Assembly (NCBI GenBank): GCA_016584305.1
Contig: JACEEZ010004848.1
Location: 381,001-445,000 of the forward strand
Reading direction: 5' to 3'
Origin: Chionoecetes opilio
Taxonomy: Eukaryota; Arthropoda; Malacostraca; Decapoda; Majidae
Length of the DNA stretch: 64,000 bases
Shown: positions 32,312 through 44,060 of the stretch, piece after piece
Layout: each line of letters opens with the position of its first letter
Numbering within the stretch: the stretch's first letter is position 1
Notes under the pieces: generated by a model
Database searches by the model: none
What the model was told of the DNA's origin: nothing
What the model saw: the letters and a program-made list of their open reading frames with translations, nothing else
Program-made: the position numbers and the translations under genes

Positions 32312-34516
32312 ATGTTTACATGGAGGTACAGCACAACACTATGTTTACATGGCGGTACAGCACAACACTATGTTTACATGGCGGTACAGCACAACACTAT
32401 GTTTACATGGCGGTACAGCACAACACTATGTTTACATGGAGGTACAGCACAACACTATGTTTACATGGAGGTACAGCACAACACTATGTTTACATGGAGG
32501 TACAGCACAACACTATGTTTACATGGCGGTACAGCACAACACTATGTTTACATGGCGGTACAGCACAACACTATGTTTACATGGCGGTACAGCACAACAC
32601 TATGTTTACATGGCGGTACAGCACAACACTATGTTTACATGGCGTACAGCACAACACTATGTTTACATGGAGGTACAGCACAACACTATGTTTACATGGA
32701 GGTACAGCACAACACTATGTTTACATGGAGGTACAGCACAACACTATGTTTACATGGAGGTACAGCACAACACTATGTTTACATGGCGGTACGAAAAAAA
32801 TGGCAGCACAACACTATGTTTACATGGCGGTACAGCACAACACTATGTTTACATGGAGGTACAGCACAACACTATGTTTACATGGAGGTACAGCACAACA
32901 CTATGTTTACATGGAGGTACAGCACAACACTATGTTTACATGGCGGTACAGCACAACACTATGTTTACATGGCGGTACAGCACAACACTATGTTTACATG
33001 GCGGTACAGCACAACACTATGTTTACATGGCGGTACAGCACAACACTATGTTTACATGGAGGTACAGCACAACACTATGTTTACATGGAGGTACAGCACA
33101 ACACTATGTTTACATGGAGGTACAGCACAACACTATGTTTACATGGAGGTACAGCACAACACTATGTTTACATGGCGGTACAGCACAACACTATGTTTAC
33201 ATGGCGGTCAGCACAACACTATGTTTACATGGCGGTACAGCACAACACTATGTTTACATGGCGGTACAGCACAACACTATGTTTACATGGCGGTACAGCA
33301 CAACACTATGTTTACATGGAGGTACAGCACAACACTATGTTTACATGGAGGTACAGCACAACACTATGTTTACATGGAGGTACAGCACAACACTATGTTT
33401 ACATGGCGGTACAGCACAACACTATGTTTACATGGCGGTACAGCACAACACTATGTTTACATGGCGTACAGCACAACACTATGTTTACATGGCGGTACAG
33501 CACAACACTATGTTTACATGGAGGTACAGCACAACACTATGTTTACATGGAGGTACAGCACAACACTATGTTTACATGGAGGTACAGCACAACACTATGT
33601 TTACATGGAGGTACAGCACAACACTATGTTTACATGGCGGTACAGCACAACACTATGTTTACATGGCGGTACAGCACAACACTATGTTTACATGGCGGTA
33701 CAGCACAACACTATGTTTACATGGAGGTACAGCACAACACTATGTTTACATGGAGGTAGCAGCACAACACTATGTTTACATGGAGTACAGCACAACACTA
33801 TGTTTACATGGAGGTACAGCACAACACTATGTTTACATGGAGGTACAGCACAACACTATGTTTACATGGCGGGTACAGCACAACACTATGTTTACATGGA
33901 GGTACAGCACAACACTATGTTTACATGGAGGTACAGCACAACACTATGTTTACATGGCGGTACAGCACAACACTATGTTTACATGGAGGTACAGCACAAC
34001 ACTATGTTTACATGGAGGTACAGCACAACACTATGTTTACATGGAGGTGCAGCACAACACTATGTTTACATGGCAGTACAGCACAACACTATGTTTACAT
34101 GGCAGTACAGCACAACACTATGTTTACATGGCGGTACAGCACAACACTATGTTTACATGGCGGTACAGCACAACACTATGTTTACATGGAGGTACAGCAC
34201 AACACTATGTTTACATGGCGGTACAGCACAACACTATGTTTACATGGAGGTACAGCACAACACTATGTTTACATGGAGGTACAGCACAACACTATGTTTA
34301 CATGGAGGTACAGCACAACACTATGTTTACATGGAGGTACAGCACAACACTATGTTTACATGGCGGTACAGCACAACACTATGTTTACATGGCGGTACAG
34401 CACAACACTATGTTTACATGGCGGTACAGCACAACACTATGTTTACATGGAGGTACAGCACAACACTATGTTTACATGGCGGTACAGCACAACACTATGT
34501 TTACATGGAGGTACAG
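32312..34516. repeat. 29-bp minisatellite, about 76 units, with higher-order pattern
   Basis: The unit is TACAGCACAACACTATGTTT plus ACATGGNGG, where N is A or C. A-type and C-type units come in runs (for example AAA CCCCC, AAAA C C, AAA CCCC, AAAA CCCCC, AAA CCCC, AAAA CCC), giving a superperiod of about 7-9 units. Defective units occur at 32792 (ACGAAAAAAATGG), 33209, 33755, 33784 and 33871. The ORFs of about 770 codons are repeat translations. It lies in BRCC36 intron 5. Confidence 0.95.
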
Positions 34517-35209
34517 CAGGGTTGTTGATTTTTTTTATTTAGAAAAAAAAAAAAAAAAAAAAAATACGATTTATTTATCCAATTTAAATCGATTTTTTTT
34601 ATTTCTATTAATTTGATGTTGTACATGAAGTCTAACTACTACAGGATATTGTTTAACATATTTATAACTAAAAAGAGATAGAATAAGTTAATAAAAAAAG
34701 CATATAACATGAAATACAGATGAATTTACATATTTTCTATTTCTGTGATGGACGTTTTCACATCAATAGGCCTATGTTTATAAGCGCGTTTTCACGACGT
34801 TTGCCAGGCCGGTCTAGGCTGGCCCAGGCTGCACTGATGTTTGCGAAAACACATCCAGACTGGCCCTGTCCCATTCGTGGTTTCTATTGGCTGGGGGATC
34901 GAGTGGGCGGTCTTTACCGTCCTGCAAGCTTTACCCCCCCAAGACACACCAAATGATTATTAATTTGACCTCCGGCAAAGACTACTCTATACTGGACTTG
35001 CTACTCGTGCCCCGCGCCAACCCGCCCATGACCAGTGGAGGCCAGTTTTGCGATTCCTGACATTTTCGAACATCACTCCCATTTCCCTTCCTGTGGTTTA
35101 TCAGTATAAATGATGTACCGTTATCTTTGTAAATGTTTGTTCTATAATATTATCAAATAAAAAACAGTAAAATACACTAAAGAAATGCCATTATAAGAGT
35201 GAAGAAATA
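34517..35209. other. AT-rich debris, possible hAT end; no gene seen
   Basis: CAGGGTTGTTGATTTTTTT at 34517 followed by AAATCGATTTTTT resembles one end of a hAT family, but no partner end was found. The 34780-35060 stretch with CCAGGCCGG and GGCCAGTTTT words is unassigned. Confidence 0.3.
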
Positions 35210-35476
35210 TGCATGAACCTGCTCAAAATGATTATTGACATCAACAATCCTTTTGAGCTGTTGATCAGTCTTCTTTGAAGTTTTTCTTGCTCGCCCTGAT
35301 CCTTTTTTCCACGCCAAAACAGTCTCTAACTCACCATCTTGCGCCCGCCTGCACCACACCGAGACGGTATGTTTGGAAACACACATCTCCCTCGCTATCT
35401 GGCCAATTGTTTTCCCACTTGGATACTAGGTTACTATATGTGTCTTCTTCACAATGGATAGAGATTTGCCCGGCAT
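35210..35476 (-). pseudogene. Tc1-like transposase N-terminal relic
   Basis: The frame opens MPGKSLSIVKKTHIVT, has one in-frame stop, then GKTIGQIAREMCVSKHTVSV and WCRRAQDGELETV, then SGRARKTSKKTDQQLKRIV. Two helix-turn-helix segments joined by a G-R-x-R-K-T linker are the paired-like DNA-binding region of Tc1 transposases. The DDE/D domain is missing. Confidence 0.65.
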
Positions 35477-35892
35477 AATGCTTCAGTAGACCTGGAGGAG
35501 GCGGTAGAAAATGGAGGGGCGAAAGGGGGTGTAGGAATGTTGGAGAACCAAACACAACAACCTCTTACAATGATGACTTGGAAGATACAGAGCGGGCAGC
35601 AGCGAGGAATCTACAGTAGTCAGCCTAATGCACTGGCAGATATACAAAAAAAAGTTTTAAAATTCAAACGCTCCACCAAATGGTCTAAACCACAGTAGAA
35701 CGTTTCCCGTCCTTGTTTGTTGGCTCTTAAGGGTTTTTGCGCCGACTGTACTTATCTCTATACTTTTTTTTTCTTTTATCATAGAGGACTGTCCTCGGGC
35801 ATAAAAAAGAAAAAAACATAAGAAAAATCCCACTCTCTGACAGTCTTCAGATGCAAGATGGAAACAGACAAAAAAGGCAAAAAGGAGACATA

Positions 35893-36070
35893 GTCTATTT
35901 TTAACGAGGCCAAATTCTGCCCTGCTGCTTTGATGATATTGACAGAAAAAGGGAATACTACGCTTCTTTAAATTACCGCTGTTTTTTCATAGTAACCATA
36001 GTTATCAGTAAAACATCATTTTAAGCAGAGACTTCAGTACATGATTTTTTGCTTGTTAAAAAAAATAGAC
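35893..36070. mobile_element. MITE with GTCTATTTT ends, copy 1 (178 bp)
   Basis: It is flanked by TA, with ends GTCTATTTTTAACGAGGC and CTTGTTAAAAAAAATAGAC. No coding capacity. Confidence 0.6.
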
Positions 36071-36097
36071 TATAGGAGAGTACATGTGCAGTATTAT

Positions 36098-36284
36098 GTC
36101 TATTTTATTTATATGGTCAAATGCAGTAAGAGACCAGCCTGCCTTTCCCCATTGTCACGGGCAGCTGATTGATGCACTCAATGGCCATCATGTGTACAGG
36201 TTCTCGATCAATCGACACAAACACACATCCTCATACAAATAGCAGTGACCACTGGGAATTTTGACCATATTAAATAAAATAGAC
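36098..36284. mobile_element. MITE with GTCTATTTT ends, copy 2 (187 bp)
   Basis: The ends GTCTATTTTATTTATATGGTC and GACCATATTAAATAAAATAGAC (trimmed to matching halves) are inverted repeats next to TA. It starts 28 bases after copy 1. A short minus-strand open stretch (REPVHMMAIECINQLPVTMG) has no recognised match. Confidence 0.6.
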
Positions 36285-36410
36285 TATAGTTAGATGCAGT
36301 GGCTACTAGAGAGCGGCCCCCAGGGACATGGGAAGACAGTGCTAGAGTGGCATACAGTGTTGGAGCAGAGATGCCTTTTGATCCTGAAAAAAAAAATTAT
36401 ACAGCAATTA

Positions 36411-36766
36411 GGGGAGGCAGTAGCAGAATGGTTAGCATCTCCGAGTGGCGTTCTCGGTGACCTGAGTTCGATCTTTGATGAGAACCAAAATCCACTTAAT
36501 ATCTTTCTGCACCGTCGAGTGGCCTAAGAACACCCACATGCCCTGCCCATTAACTCTGCTTCGATTGAGAGTGCATGGGAGGACACAGGGGGGCGGCATG
36601 AGCCTCTAATCACAGGCGTCACTATAAAAATCCTGCCTGCGCCACCACGGGCGAGGACCAACCATCACAGCCCTCAAGTGAACCTCCAGGGCCTATCATC
36701 CCACCCCTGGAGGTCACTACATACAGGCGCTATAGGTACAAATGTATATAAAAAAAAATATAAAAT

Positions 36767-36846
<80 letters not shown>
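36411..36846 (+). mobile_element. SINE family 1, full-length copy with (AT)n tail
   Basis: It starts GGGGAGGCAGTAGCAGAATG and has a B-box-like GAGTTCGATC. Then come the shared body (TCGAGTGGCCTAAGAACACC, GGGCGGCATGAGCCTCTAAT, GGGCGAGGACCAACCATCAC) and ATACAGGCGCTATAGGTAC. The tail is (AT)n to 36846. The order is tRNA-like head, unique body, microsatellite tail. Confidence 0.9.
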
Positions 36847-36851
<5 letters not shown>

Positions 36852-36959
36852 AAACTTTTATTTTAAATGTTCAAGAACAAAGAGTATCACAAAATAAACT
36901 ATTAAATTGTATTAGGTATTTCAAAACAAGTCTTTCCTATATGATTTTCATCATCTGAT

Positions 36960-36992
36960 GGGGAGGCGGTGGCTGAGTGGTTGGCGTCTTAA
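36960..36992 (+). mobile_element. 5' head of a SINE, interrupted by a TTAA element
   Basis: GGGGAGGCGGTGGCTGAGTG and GTTGGCGTC match the tRNA-like SINE head. After TTAA the sequence jumps into the inverted-repeat element 36993-37435 and resumes at 37440 with GAGTGGTGAGCTCCATCGG, a variant head rather than the family 1 body. Confidence 0.5.
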
Positions 36993-37435
36993 AGGCCTAT
37001 CCAGACGAGCAGGCCTGATCGGCGGGCATGCCCGTCATCGGGCACATTTGACGGGCAAACCATCGAAATGCCCGATCCCCCGTTGAGCGAAATCACCGTG
37101 CAGTGGCCGGTGGCTAGAGGAGCTACGACGCTGGCCAGACACAAGTTAACATTGGGGATCCATAGAAGGCTCGTCTCCCCACTGATCACATCGTTGTAAC
37201 ACGGTTCACATCAGGAGCTTTATACACACGGCAACAATTATGCTACACAATACTTCCTTCGCAGTAGTACTGGGTACCAGGTGTATCGTACCGCACTCTA
37301 CAACTTACTGGCATCGTCGGGCACGCCCGTCCATTCATCGACTCTGCAGTGTGGACAACATTCACGGGCATGCCCGGCAGAATTTGTCCGCCGACCGCGC
37401 TGTCCGCCGGGTACGCCCGCTCGTCTGGATAGGCC
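36993..37435. mobile_element. Second TTAA-flanked element family (443 bp)
   Basis: TTAA occurs at 36989-36992 and 37436-37439. The ends AGGCCTATCCAGACGAGC and GCTCGTCTGGATAGGCC are inverted repeats, followed by CGGGCATGCCCG and GGGCATGCCCGGC palindromes. The ends share the leading purines but not the sequence of the AGTAATCG family. No transposase. Confidence 0.75.
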
Positions 37436-37439
37436 TTAA

Positions 37440-38060
37440 GAGTGGTGAGCTCCATCGGCCGCTTTTTTAAACATGGACGAGGGAGAGTCTAACGTGGAGC
37501 TTCCATGCTAGACTCAAGTAGTACCAATGCCAAGAACGCATTTCTTAGACACCATCATCGAGAGCTAACATGGTTTTATGTTGATCCACGACTGCGCTTG
37601 GGTTGGCAGCCCTGAACCAGGGAAATCTTTTGTTGGGGGACGGAGGGCGGAAGAGTCATTTGTCTCCGCGCCCTGCTACCGAGAACAACTCACACCATAT
37701 TCACCTATTTTCTTCATTTTTTCACTTTTTTACCCACATTTTCCCCGATCTTCATAGCGCTCACCACTATCGGGAGTCAAGATTCTCATGGTCATGTTAA
37801 AGTTATTATTTAGTTGCACAACTAATGATGCCTTAAATCACTTAAAGGAACTAATAAAACACTATCAAATGGAGGAAAATTCACCACCAAAAATAAGAAA
37901 CGGCAATAACGGCAATACTTTCTTATTTGCTTCTGCCTCATCATCTTCCCCAAGTTGTAATTTCTGCCAGTAATGGTCAAGTTAGCTAGGTTACTGTTAC
38001 GTTAGATTACGGTCAGGTTAGGTATACATAAACACAGGTCAAAGCTTATTATAATATATA
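37440..38060. other. No gene seen
   Basis: Unique sequence with a weak GGTTAGG-like stretch near 37980-38025 and a short (TA)n at 38054. No exon is supported. Confidence 0.35.
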
Positions 38061-38069
38061 TATATATAC

Positions 38070-38870
38070 ACACAAACCTCGATTTCCCGGACCTCGATTT
38101 CCCGGATATCGGATTTGCCGGACAAAATCCGAGGTCCGGGGATATATCAGTCTCGGACAATTTATTATTATTATTATTTTTTTTTTTTTTTTTTTTTTTT
38201 TAATCTGGTCTGTTCGTATTTACCTTGTCCGTTGAGTTCTTTCCTGTTGTCCGTCTGAAGATACCAGCGTCATTGTTCGTAATTTGGACCAATCGTCACT
38301 GCAGCCTCCGTCAGTCGACTCTCCTTGGTCACCATCTGGATCATTGATCCTGTCCGCCTCCCTGCCAGGTGGCAGCATGCTCAGCGTCGTATTGTTTACA
38401 TTTGGGCACACAACATTCACGGTTCACCTGCACAGCCTCCGTCAGTCCACCTGACCCCACTGCCCCTGGTGCAAGAACATTTCTGAGACTATTGAACACT
38501 TTCTGCTGCCTCCCGCCAGGTGGCAGCATGCTCAGCAGTCGTATTGTTTACATTTGGGCACACAACATCACGGTTCACCTGCACAGCCTCCGTCAGTCCC
38601 TGACCCCCACTGCCCCTGGTGCAAGAAATTTCTGAGACTATTGAACACTTTCTGCTGCCTCCCGCCAGGTGGCAGCATGCTCAGCGGATCGTATGTTACA
38701 GTTGGGCACGGTAGTCACGGTTCACCTGCACAGCCTCCTTAGTCCCCTAGACCCCCACTGTCCCGGGTGCGAATGTCTCTGGACTTTGAACTTTTCTGTG
38801 TCTTCCCGCCAGGTTGCTGTCATACTCGCGACGTAAGTCCGCGGGGCAGTTGATATGTCGGTTGCCGGAC
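38070..38870. repeat. pogo-like debris with decaying ~150-bp tandem repeat
   Basis: CTCGATTTCCCGGA occurs twice at 38081-38106, and CCGGACAAAATCCGAGGTCC hints at a pogo-type end. Inside, three full units and a decayed fourth begin with GCCAGGTGGCAGCATGCTCAG at about 38367, 38517 and 38664, with GCCAGGTTGCTGTCATACTC at 38809. Each carries GTTCACCTGCACAGCCTCC and GAACACTTTCTGCTGCC. Divergence rises from left to right. Confidence 0.65.
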
Positions 38871-39008
38871 AGTGAATACTAGAGTGGATAACGTCCGGTG
38901 GCTAAGGCATCGGACTTTTTTTTGTTTTTTTATTTTTTTTTTTTATACTTGCATTCCCGACTTTGCGTTCCGACAGTGCTCCCCCCTATTAGTCCGAAAT
39001 GGTTTTGT

Positions 39009-39039
<31 letters not shown>

Positions 39040-39169
39040 CACAATCTTTTATTCGACATTTTGAAAACCGAAAAGCTCCAAAAACCGATTTTTTTCTTCA
39101 AAATGTTCAAACATTTTTTTTATATATATATTTTTTTTTTTTAGGAAGATGATATGAAACCTCATTGCT

Positions 39170-39645
39170 TATGCCAAAAGTGTTGCAAGAGAAAATGTAA
39201 ATACGTTAGAGTCAGCTGATATCGAAGAAGTACACACAAACCTCGTTTTCCTCCACTGCATCACCACTGGTAAGCACCGTTCTCGTGCTTCGCGTGGCGA
39301 CTTTCGGAGGCTGTCATAACCCAGCCAGGTGTGGCAATCCCTGCACCTGTGCCTTGTGGAATACCACAAGCGCCGCGACGTCCCTGCGGTGTTCCAATGA
39401 GTCGAGAGGACTCACCGGCTCGAACTGGGCTGGTGGGTCTGAGGGATCTGCAGCATCCACCAGTCGCAGGGCTCGACGCTGGATGCTGTCCAGCCTCCTA
39501 GTGTGCGAGGCTGCACACGACATCCAGGAGAGGGCGGCGTACTCTAAGTAAGGCCGTATCTGGGCCTTGTAGAGCAAGAGCTTCCCTCCCCTGTCGAGGA
39601 AGCTGGCTACCCTTCCCAGGGCAGAGACCCTGTGAGAGGCCTTTT
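39170..39645 (-). pseudogene. LINE RT C-terminal fragment
   Basis: On the minus strand it encodes VASFLDRGGKLLLYKAQIRP, then YLEYAALSWMSCAASHTRRL, DSIQRRALRLVDAADPSDP and RRDVAALVVFHKAQV. These are the post-RT thumb and C-terminal motifs of a non-LTR element (Y..IRP.LEY...W..........L...Q.RALR). More of it (ELRFDGHIKHMQTVGG) appears at 40024-40080 on the other side of the element 39650-40014. Confidence 0.75.
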
Positions 39646-39649
39646 TACC

Positions 39650-40014
39650 TCCGCCAACGAAGTTGGAGGGGCTATGTTTTCACCCCGATCTGTCTGTTTG
39701 TTGGTGTACAGGATTTCTCGAAAAGTTACGTATAGATTTGGACCAAACTCGGTATACCAAGTCTATTTGGTATAAGGAAGGACTGATTTAATTTTGGATG
39801 AAATCTATTGACAACTGTTGCCATGGCAACCAATTTATTAAATATTCGGCCGGAGGTATACGCTCATACTGAGTGCATATATAATTATATATATAATATA
39901 TATATATATTATATATATATTATATATATATATCATATATATATATATATATATTAATTTATTTATTTTTACTTTTTTTTACTTTTTTAAACTTTTTTAT
40001 ATTCGGGCGGAGGT
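39650..40014. mobile_element. Small repeat element with ACCTCCGCC / GGCGGAGGT ends
   Basis: It starts ACCTCCGCCAACGAAGTTGG followed by ATGTTTTCACCCCGATCTGT, and ends GGGCGGAGGTATTGCGCTC. An internal GGCCGGAGGTATACGCTC at 39848 suggests the true end may be there, with the (TA)n-rich 39885-40005 added later. Repeats with this start and end occur in many animal genomes (recollection). It splits the LINE. Confidence 0.5.
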
Positions 40015-40355
40015 ATTGCGCTCTACTGGTGCCCCCCACAGTTTGCATGTGTTTGATGTGGCCGTCAAACCTTAGCTCTCGGTCCACCTTCTCCCAGAAC
40101 TTGACGGCTTCCTGGAGTGGAGAGGAACGCACCAAACCGCAGTCCTCCCTTCACTGCTGGCCCGGCCAGCTCCTTCCTCTCTCTCTTATCCTCTCCCCCT
40201 CCCTTCTCTCTCTTCTCTGACCTCCTCTCTCCTCCTTCTCATCTCCTCTCTTCAATCCTGCCTTCCTTCTCTCTCTCCTTAATTTTTCTCTCTCTCTCGT
40301 GGAGGATGAAGAGGGAGAAGGAAGAGGAGGAGGGAGAAGAAATAGATGAAAAAGA

Positions 40356-41818
<1,463 letters not shown>

Positions 41819-41821
41819 ATA

Positions 41822-41830
41822 AGAGGAGAG

Positions 41831-41880
<50 letters not shown>

Positions 41881-41967
41881 AGAGAAAGGAGAGATGAGAG
41901 AGAGAGAAAGGAAAGGAAAGGAAGGAGAGAGAAGGGAGATGAGAGAGAGAGAAAGGAAAGGAAAGGA

Positions 41968-42046
<79 letters not shown>

Positions 42047-42064
42047 GGAAGGAGAGAGAGAGAG
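41822..42064. repeat. (AG)n-rich microsatellite with GGAAAGGAAAGG patches
   Basis: AG runs alternate with AAAGGAAAGGAAGG and GATGAGAG words that repeat as blocks of about 50 bases. It joins the CR1 tail to a TTAA element fragment. Confidence 0.9.
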
Positions 42065-42065
42065 G

Positions 42066-42260
42066 GACTTACTCTTCTGACGTCATCAATAACATTCGTA
42101 ACCCTGTTGGCGGGAAGAATTTTTTTTTCGCGCGCTTTTTAAAAAAGTCGTGTTTTTACGGAAATAAGGCCTGGAAATCAATTATTTTTGGTGGATTAGG
42201 TGTTTTGAACGTACATTCAACATAATTAGGCAAAAAAAAAAATGGGTCTGGACGATTACT
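42066..42260 (+). mobile_element. TTAA transposon copy 3, right end only
   Basis: It matches the last 190 bases of copies 2 and 4 (TGACGTCATCAATAA, AAAGTCGTGTTTTTACGG, TGGTGGATTAGGTGTTTTGA) and ends GGTCTGGACGATTACT beside TTAA 42261-42264. The left end is lost in (AG)n. It ends 38 bases from BRCC36 exon 5. Confidence 0.85.
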
Positions 42261-42298
42261 TTAACACTTCAGCATCCCCTCATAGGACGCTCACACAC

Positions 42299-42430
42299 CT
42301 GCTGATTATTGATGGCCAAGGAAGAGGTGGGCGTAATCTCAAGGGGCACAGGAAGCCGTACATATTGAGGTGACTCTCCTTCAGGGCTTTGATTGGTGGC
42401 TTGGAAGCAGGTCACTTGATAGCTGCCAAT
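42299..42430 (-). CDS. BRCC3: BRCC36 exon 5
   Basis: It lies between a TTTCTTTATAG acceptor and a CAG/GTGTGTG donor. It encodes 44 residues: IGSYQVTCFQATNQSPEGES, PQYVRLPVPLEI and TSSLAINNQQ. Both borders are phase 0 and fit exons 4 and 6. VTCFQ corresponds to the YTCFQS strand of human BRCC36 and YVRLPVPLEI to the YERIEIPIHI strand. The human loop between them is longer, as expected for an insect-type protein. Confidence 0.9.
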
Positions 42431-42455
42431 CTATAAAGAAATTGAACCACGTTAT

Positions 42456-42458
<3 letters not shown>

Positions 42459-42496
<38 letters not shown>

Positions 42497-42519
42497 CGTC
42501 TCTCGACTCTCGTCTCTCG

Positions 42520-42591
<72 letters not shown>
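42459..42591. repeat. (TC)n microsatellite in BRCC36 intron 4
   Basis: TC runs with CGTCTCGTCTCGACTC interruptions at 42491-42525. On the gene strand this is (GA)n starting about 30 bases upstream of the exon 5 acceptor. Confidence 0.95.
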
Positions 42592-42593
<2 letters not shown>

Positions 42594-42784
42594 ATCAGTT
42601 CTTCCTTTATAATCTTTCAGTAATTGTGTAGTAGTATTGCAGCACAACCGTGGCACCAAAGGGCAGCACATCCCTTGGCTTGAATTACTGTGTCCAGCTG
42701 ATTCTGTTTTGTCAACCGTGTCATCCTCACACTTTGCTCTTGAACCGCCACTAAACATTCACCACAACATTACCTATTTCTCAC

Positions 42785-42873
42785 CTTGGATTTTTTATCT
42801 TCATTATATACAGAAAAGATGAGTCCTATGAAGTGGCTGTCCATCTGTTGGTAGCCAGCCTGAGTCTGCAGAT
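42785..42873 (-). CDS. BRCC3: BRCC36 exon 4
   Basis: After a TTCTTTCAG acceptor, its first two bases complete the Asp codon (G/AT) that is the last zinc ligand of the JAMM site. It encodes LQTQAGYQQMDSHFIGLIFS and VYNEDKKSK and ends at AAG/GTGAGA. It aligns with VRTQAMYQMMDQGFVGLIFS of human BRCC36. Confidence 0.9.
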
Positions 42874-42984
42874 CTGAAAGAATGACGATAGAAGCATCAG
42901 TGAGAGTAATGGTGTACCATCCCTGCAATGCTTGACAATTTCTGACATAATAACAAAGTATTCTTATTTGACCTCTTCACTCTA

Positions 42985-43924
42985 CAGTACCCTCCTGAGT
43001 TTCGCGCTTGCTTTCTTCCGAAGGCTCGTTAAACTCGAGGATCGTGAAACTCGGGTATTGAAAACTCTGAAAAAATGCTTATTTAGGTGCGAGGTGTAGC
43101 ACCATATTTTACGGTTTATAAGAAGCACCTTTTTCCCCAAAAAAAACACCCTGAAAAATACTAATGGTCTTCCAAGACAAATGAAATCGGGATGACTTAC
43201 ACGGGAGTATACTACGGAAAGTGGGGAAATGGAAGAATTAGGAACGGTGTTAAGATTTATGAAGGTAGAACATATGTATAGGTATGTAGTATATGTATGG
43301 TGTGGCACTCAGGTGGCCGGCTACACTAGTTACTGCAGACTCAGAAAAGAGGGGGCCCGGGAAAGGGTTTATATGAGATGTCACGTACCATTATTATGCA
43401 TCTCTTATAAATAAATGGTAACATAATAGATGATATATAATATAAACAATATAGAGTAGTTATATTATCAGTTTATTCTATGATAGAAAGATTACTTGCT
43501 CTACTATATGTTTAATAGTAGAGCAGAGGTATATGTAGATAAATAAACATACTACTTGCCAACTGCTTGGCAGAGATGTGAGACACACCTCGCCATTGAG
43601 GTTTAGGCAGAAGGGCTAGGGCCGGGGTTGAGAGCGGAGATTGTTAAGAGGGATTCCTCACATACATATTTTGTCAAGTGTATAGTTTGAAACTTAATTA
43701 TACGAACTACCTCAACCCAAAGTGTCCCTCTACATCCTCACCACACCACTAATATTCCCCACGATACAGATTGATTGTAACGTGTGTTACTGGACATTAC
43801 TCGCCTATATTCACGGTGAGTACCTACTGTGAGTACAATTACTCGCACAAAGAAATAACCAGAACATCGGCACGAAACTCGAGGATCGCGAAACTGGGAT
43901 AGCGAGAAACTCGGGAGGATACTG
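42985..43924. mobile_element. pogo/Tigger-like MITE with nested MITE fragment
   Basis: It is flanked by TA (42983-42984, 43925-43926). The ends CAGTACCCTCCTGAGTTTCG and CGAGAAACTCGGGAGGATACTG are inverted repeats, with CTCGAGGATCG words repeated sub-terminally. At 43102-43195 it contains the left end of the CCGTATTTTACGG MITE (ATTTTACGGTTTATAAG); its right end was not found. Confidence 0.8.
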
Positions 43925-44060
43925 TACCTCCAATTGTGACTTTGGGAAGTAATGTTAACCTTTAGAGAAAATAAATAGTACTAATCTAAAACCCCACCTC
44001 GTGCTCCAGTGTTGTGATCGTTTTGAAGACTCGTGTAAAAAGAGCAACTAACCCTGTAAC

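Noticed and set aside
32246..34616. ORFs of 480-772 codons rich in MFTWRYSTTLCLHGG
   Set aside because: Translation of a 29-bp repeat that lacks stops in every frame; no start context or non-repeat domain.
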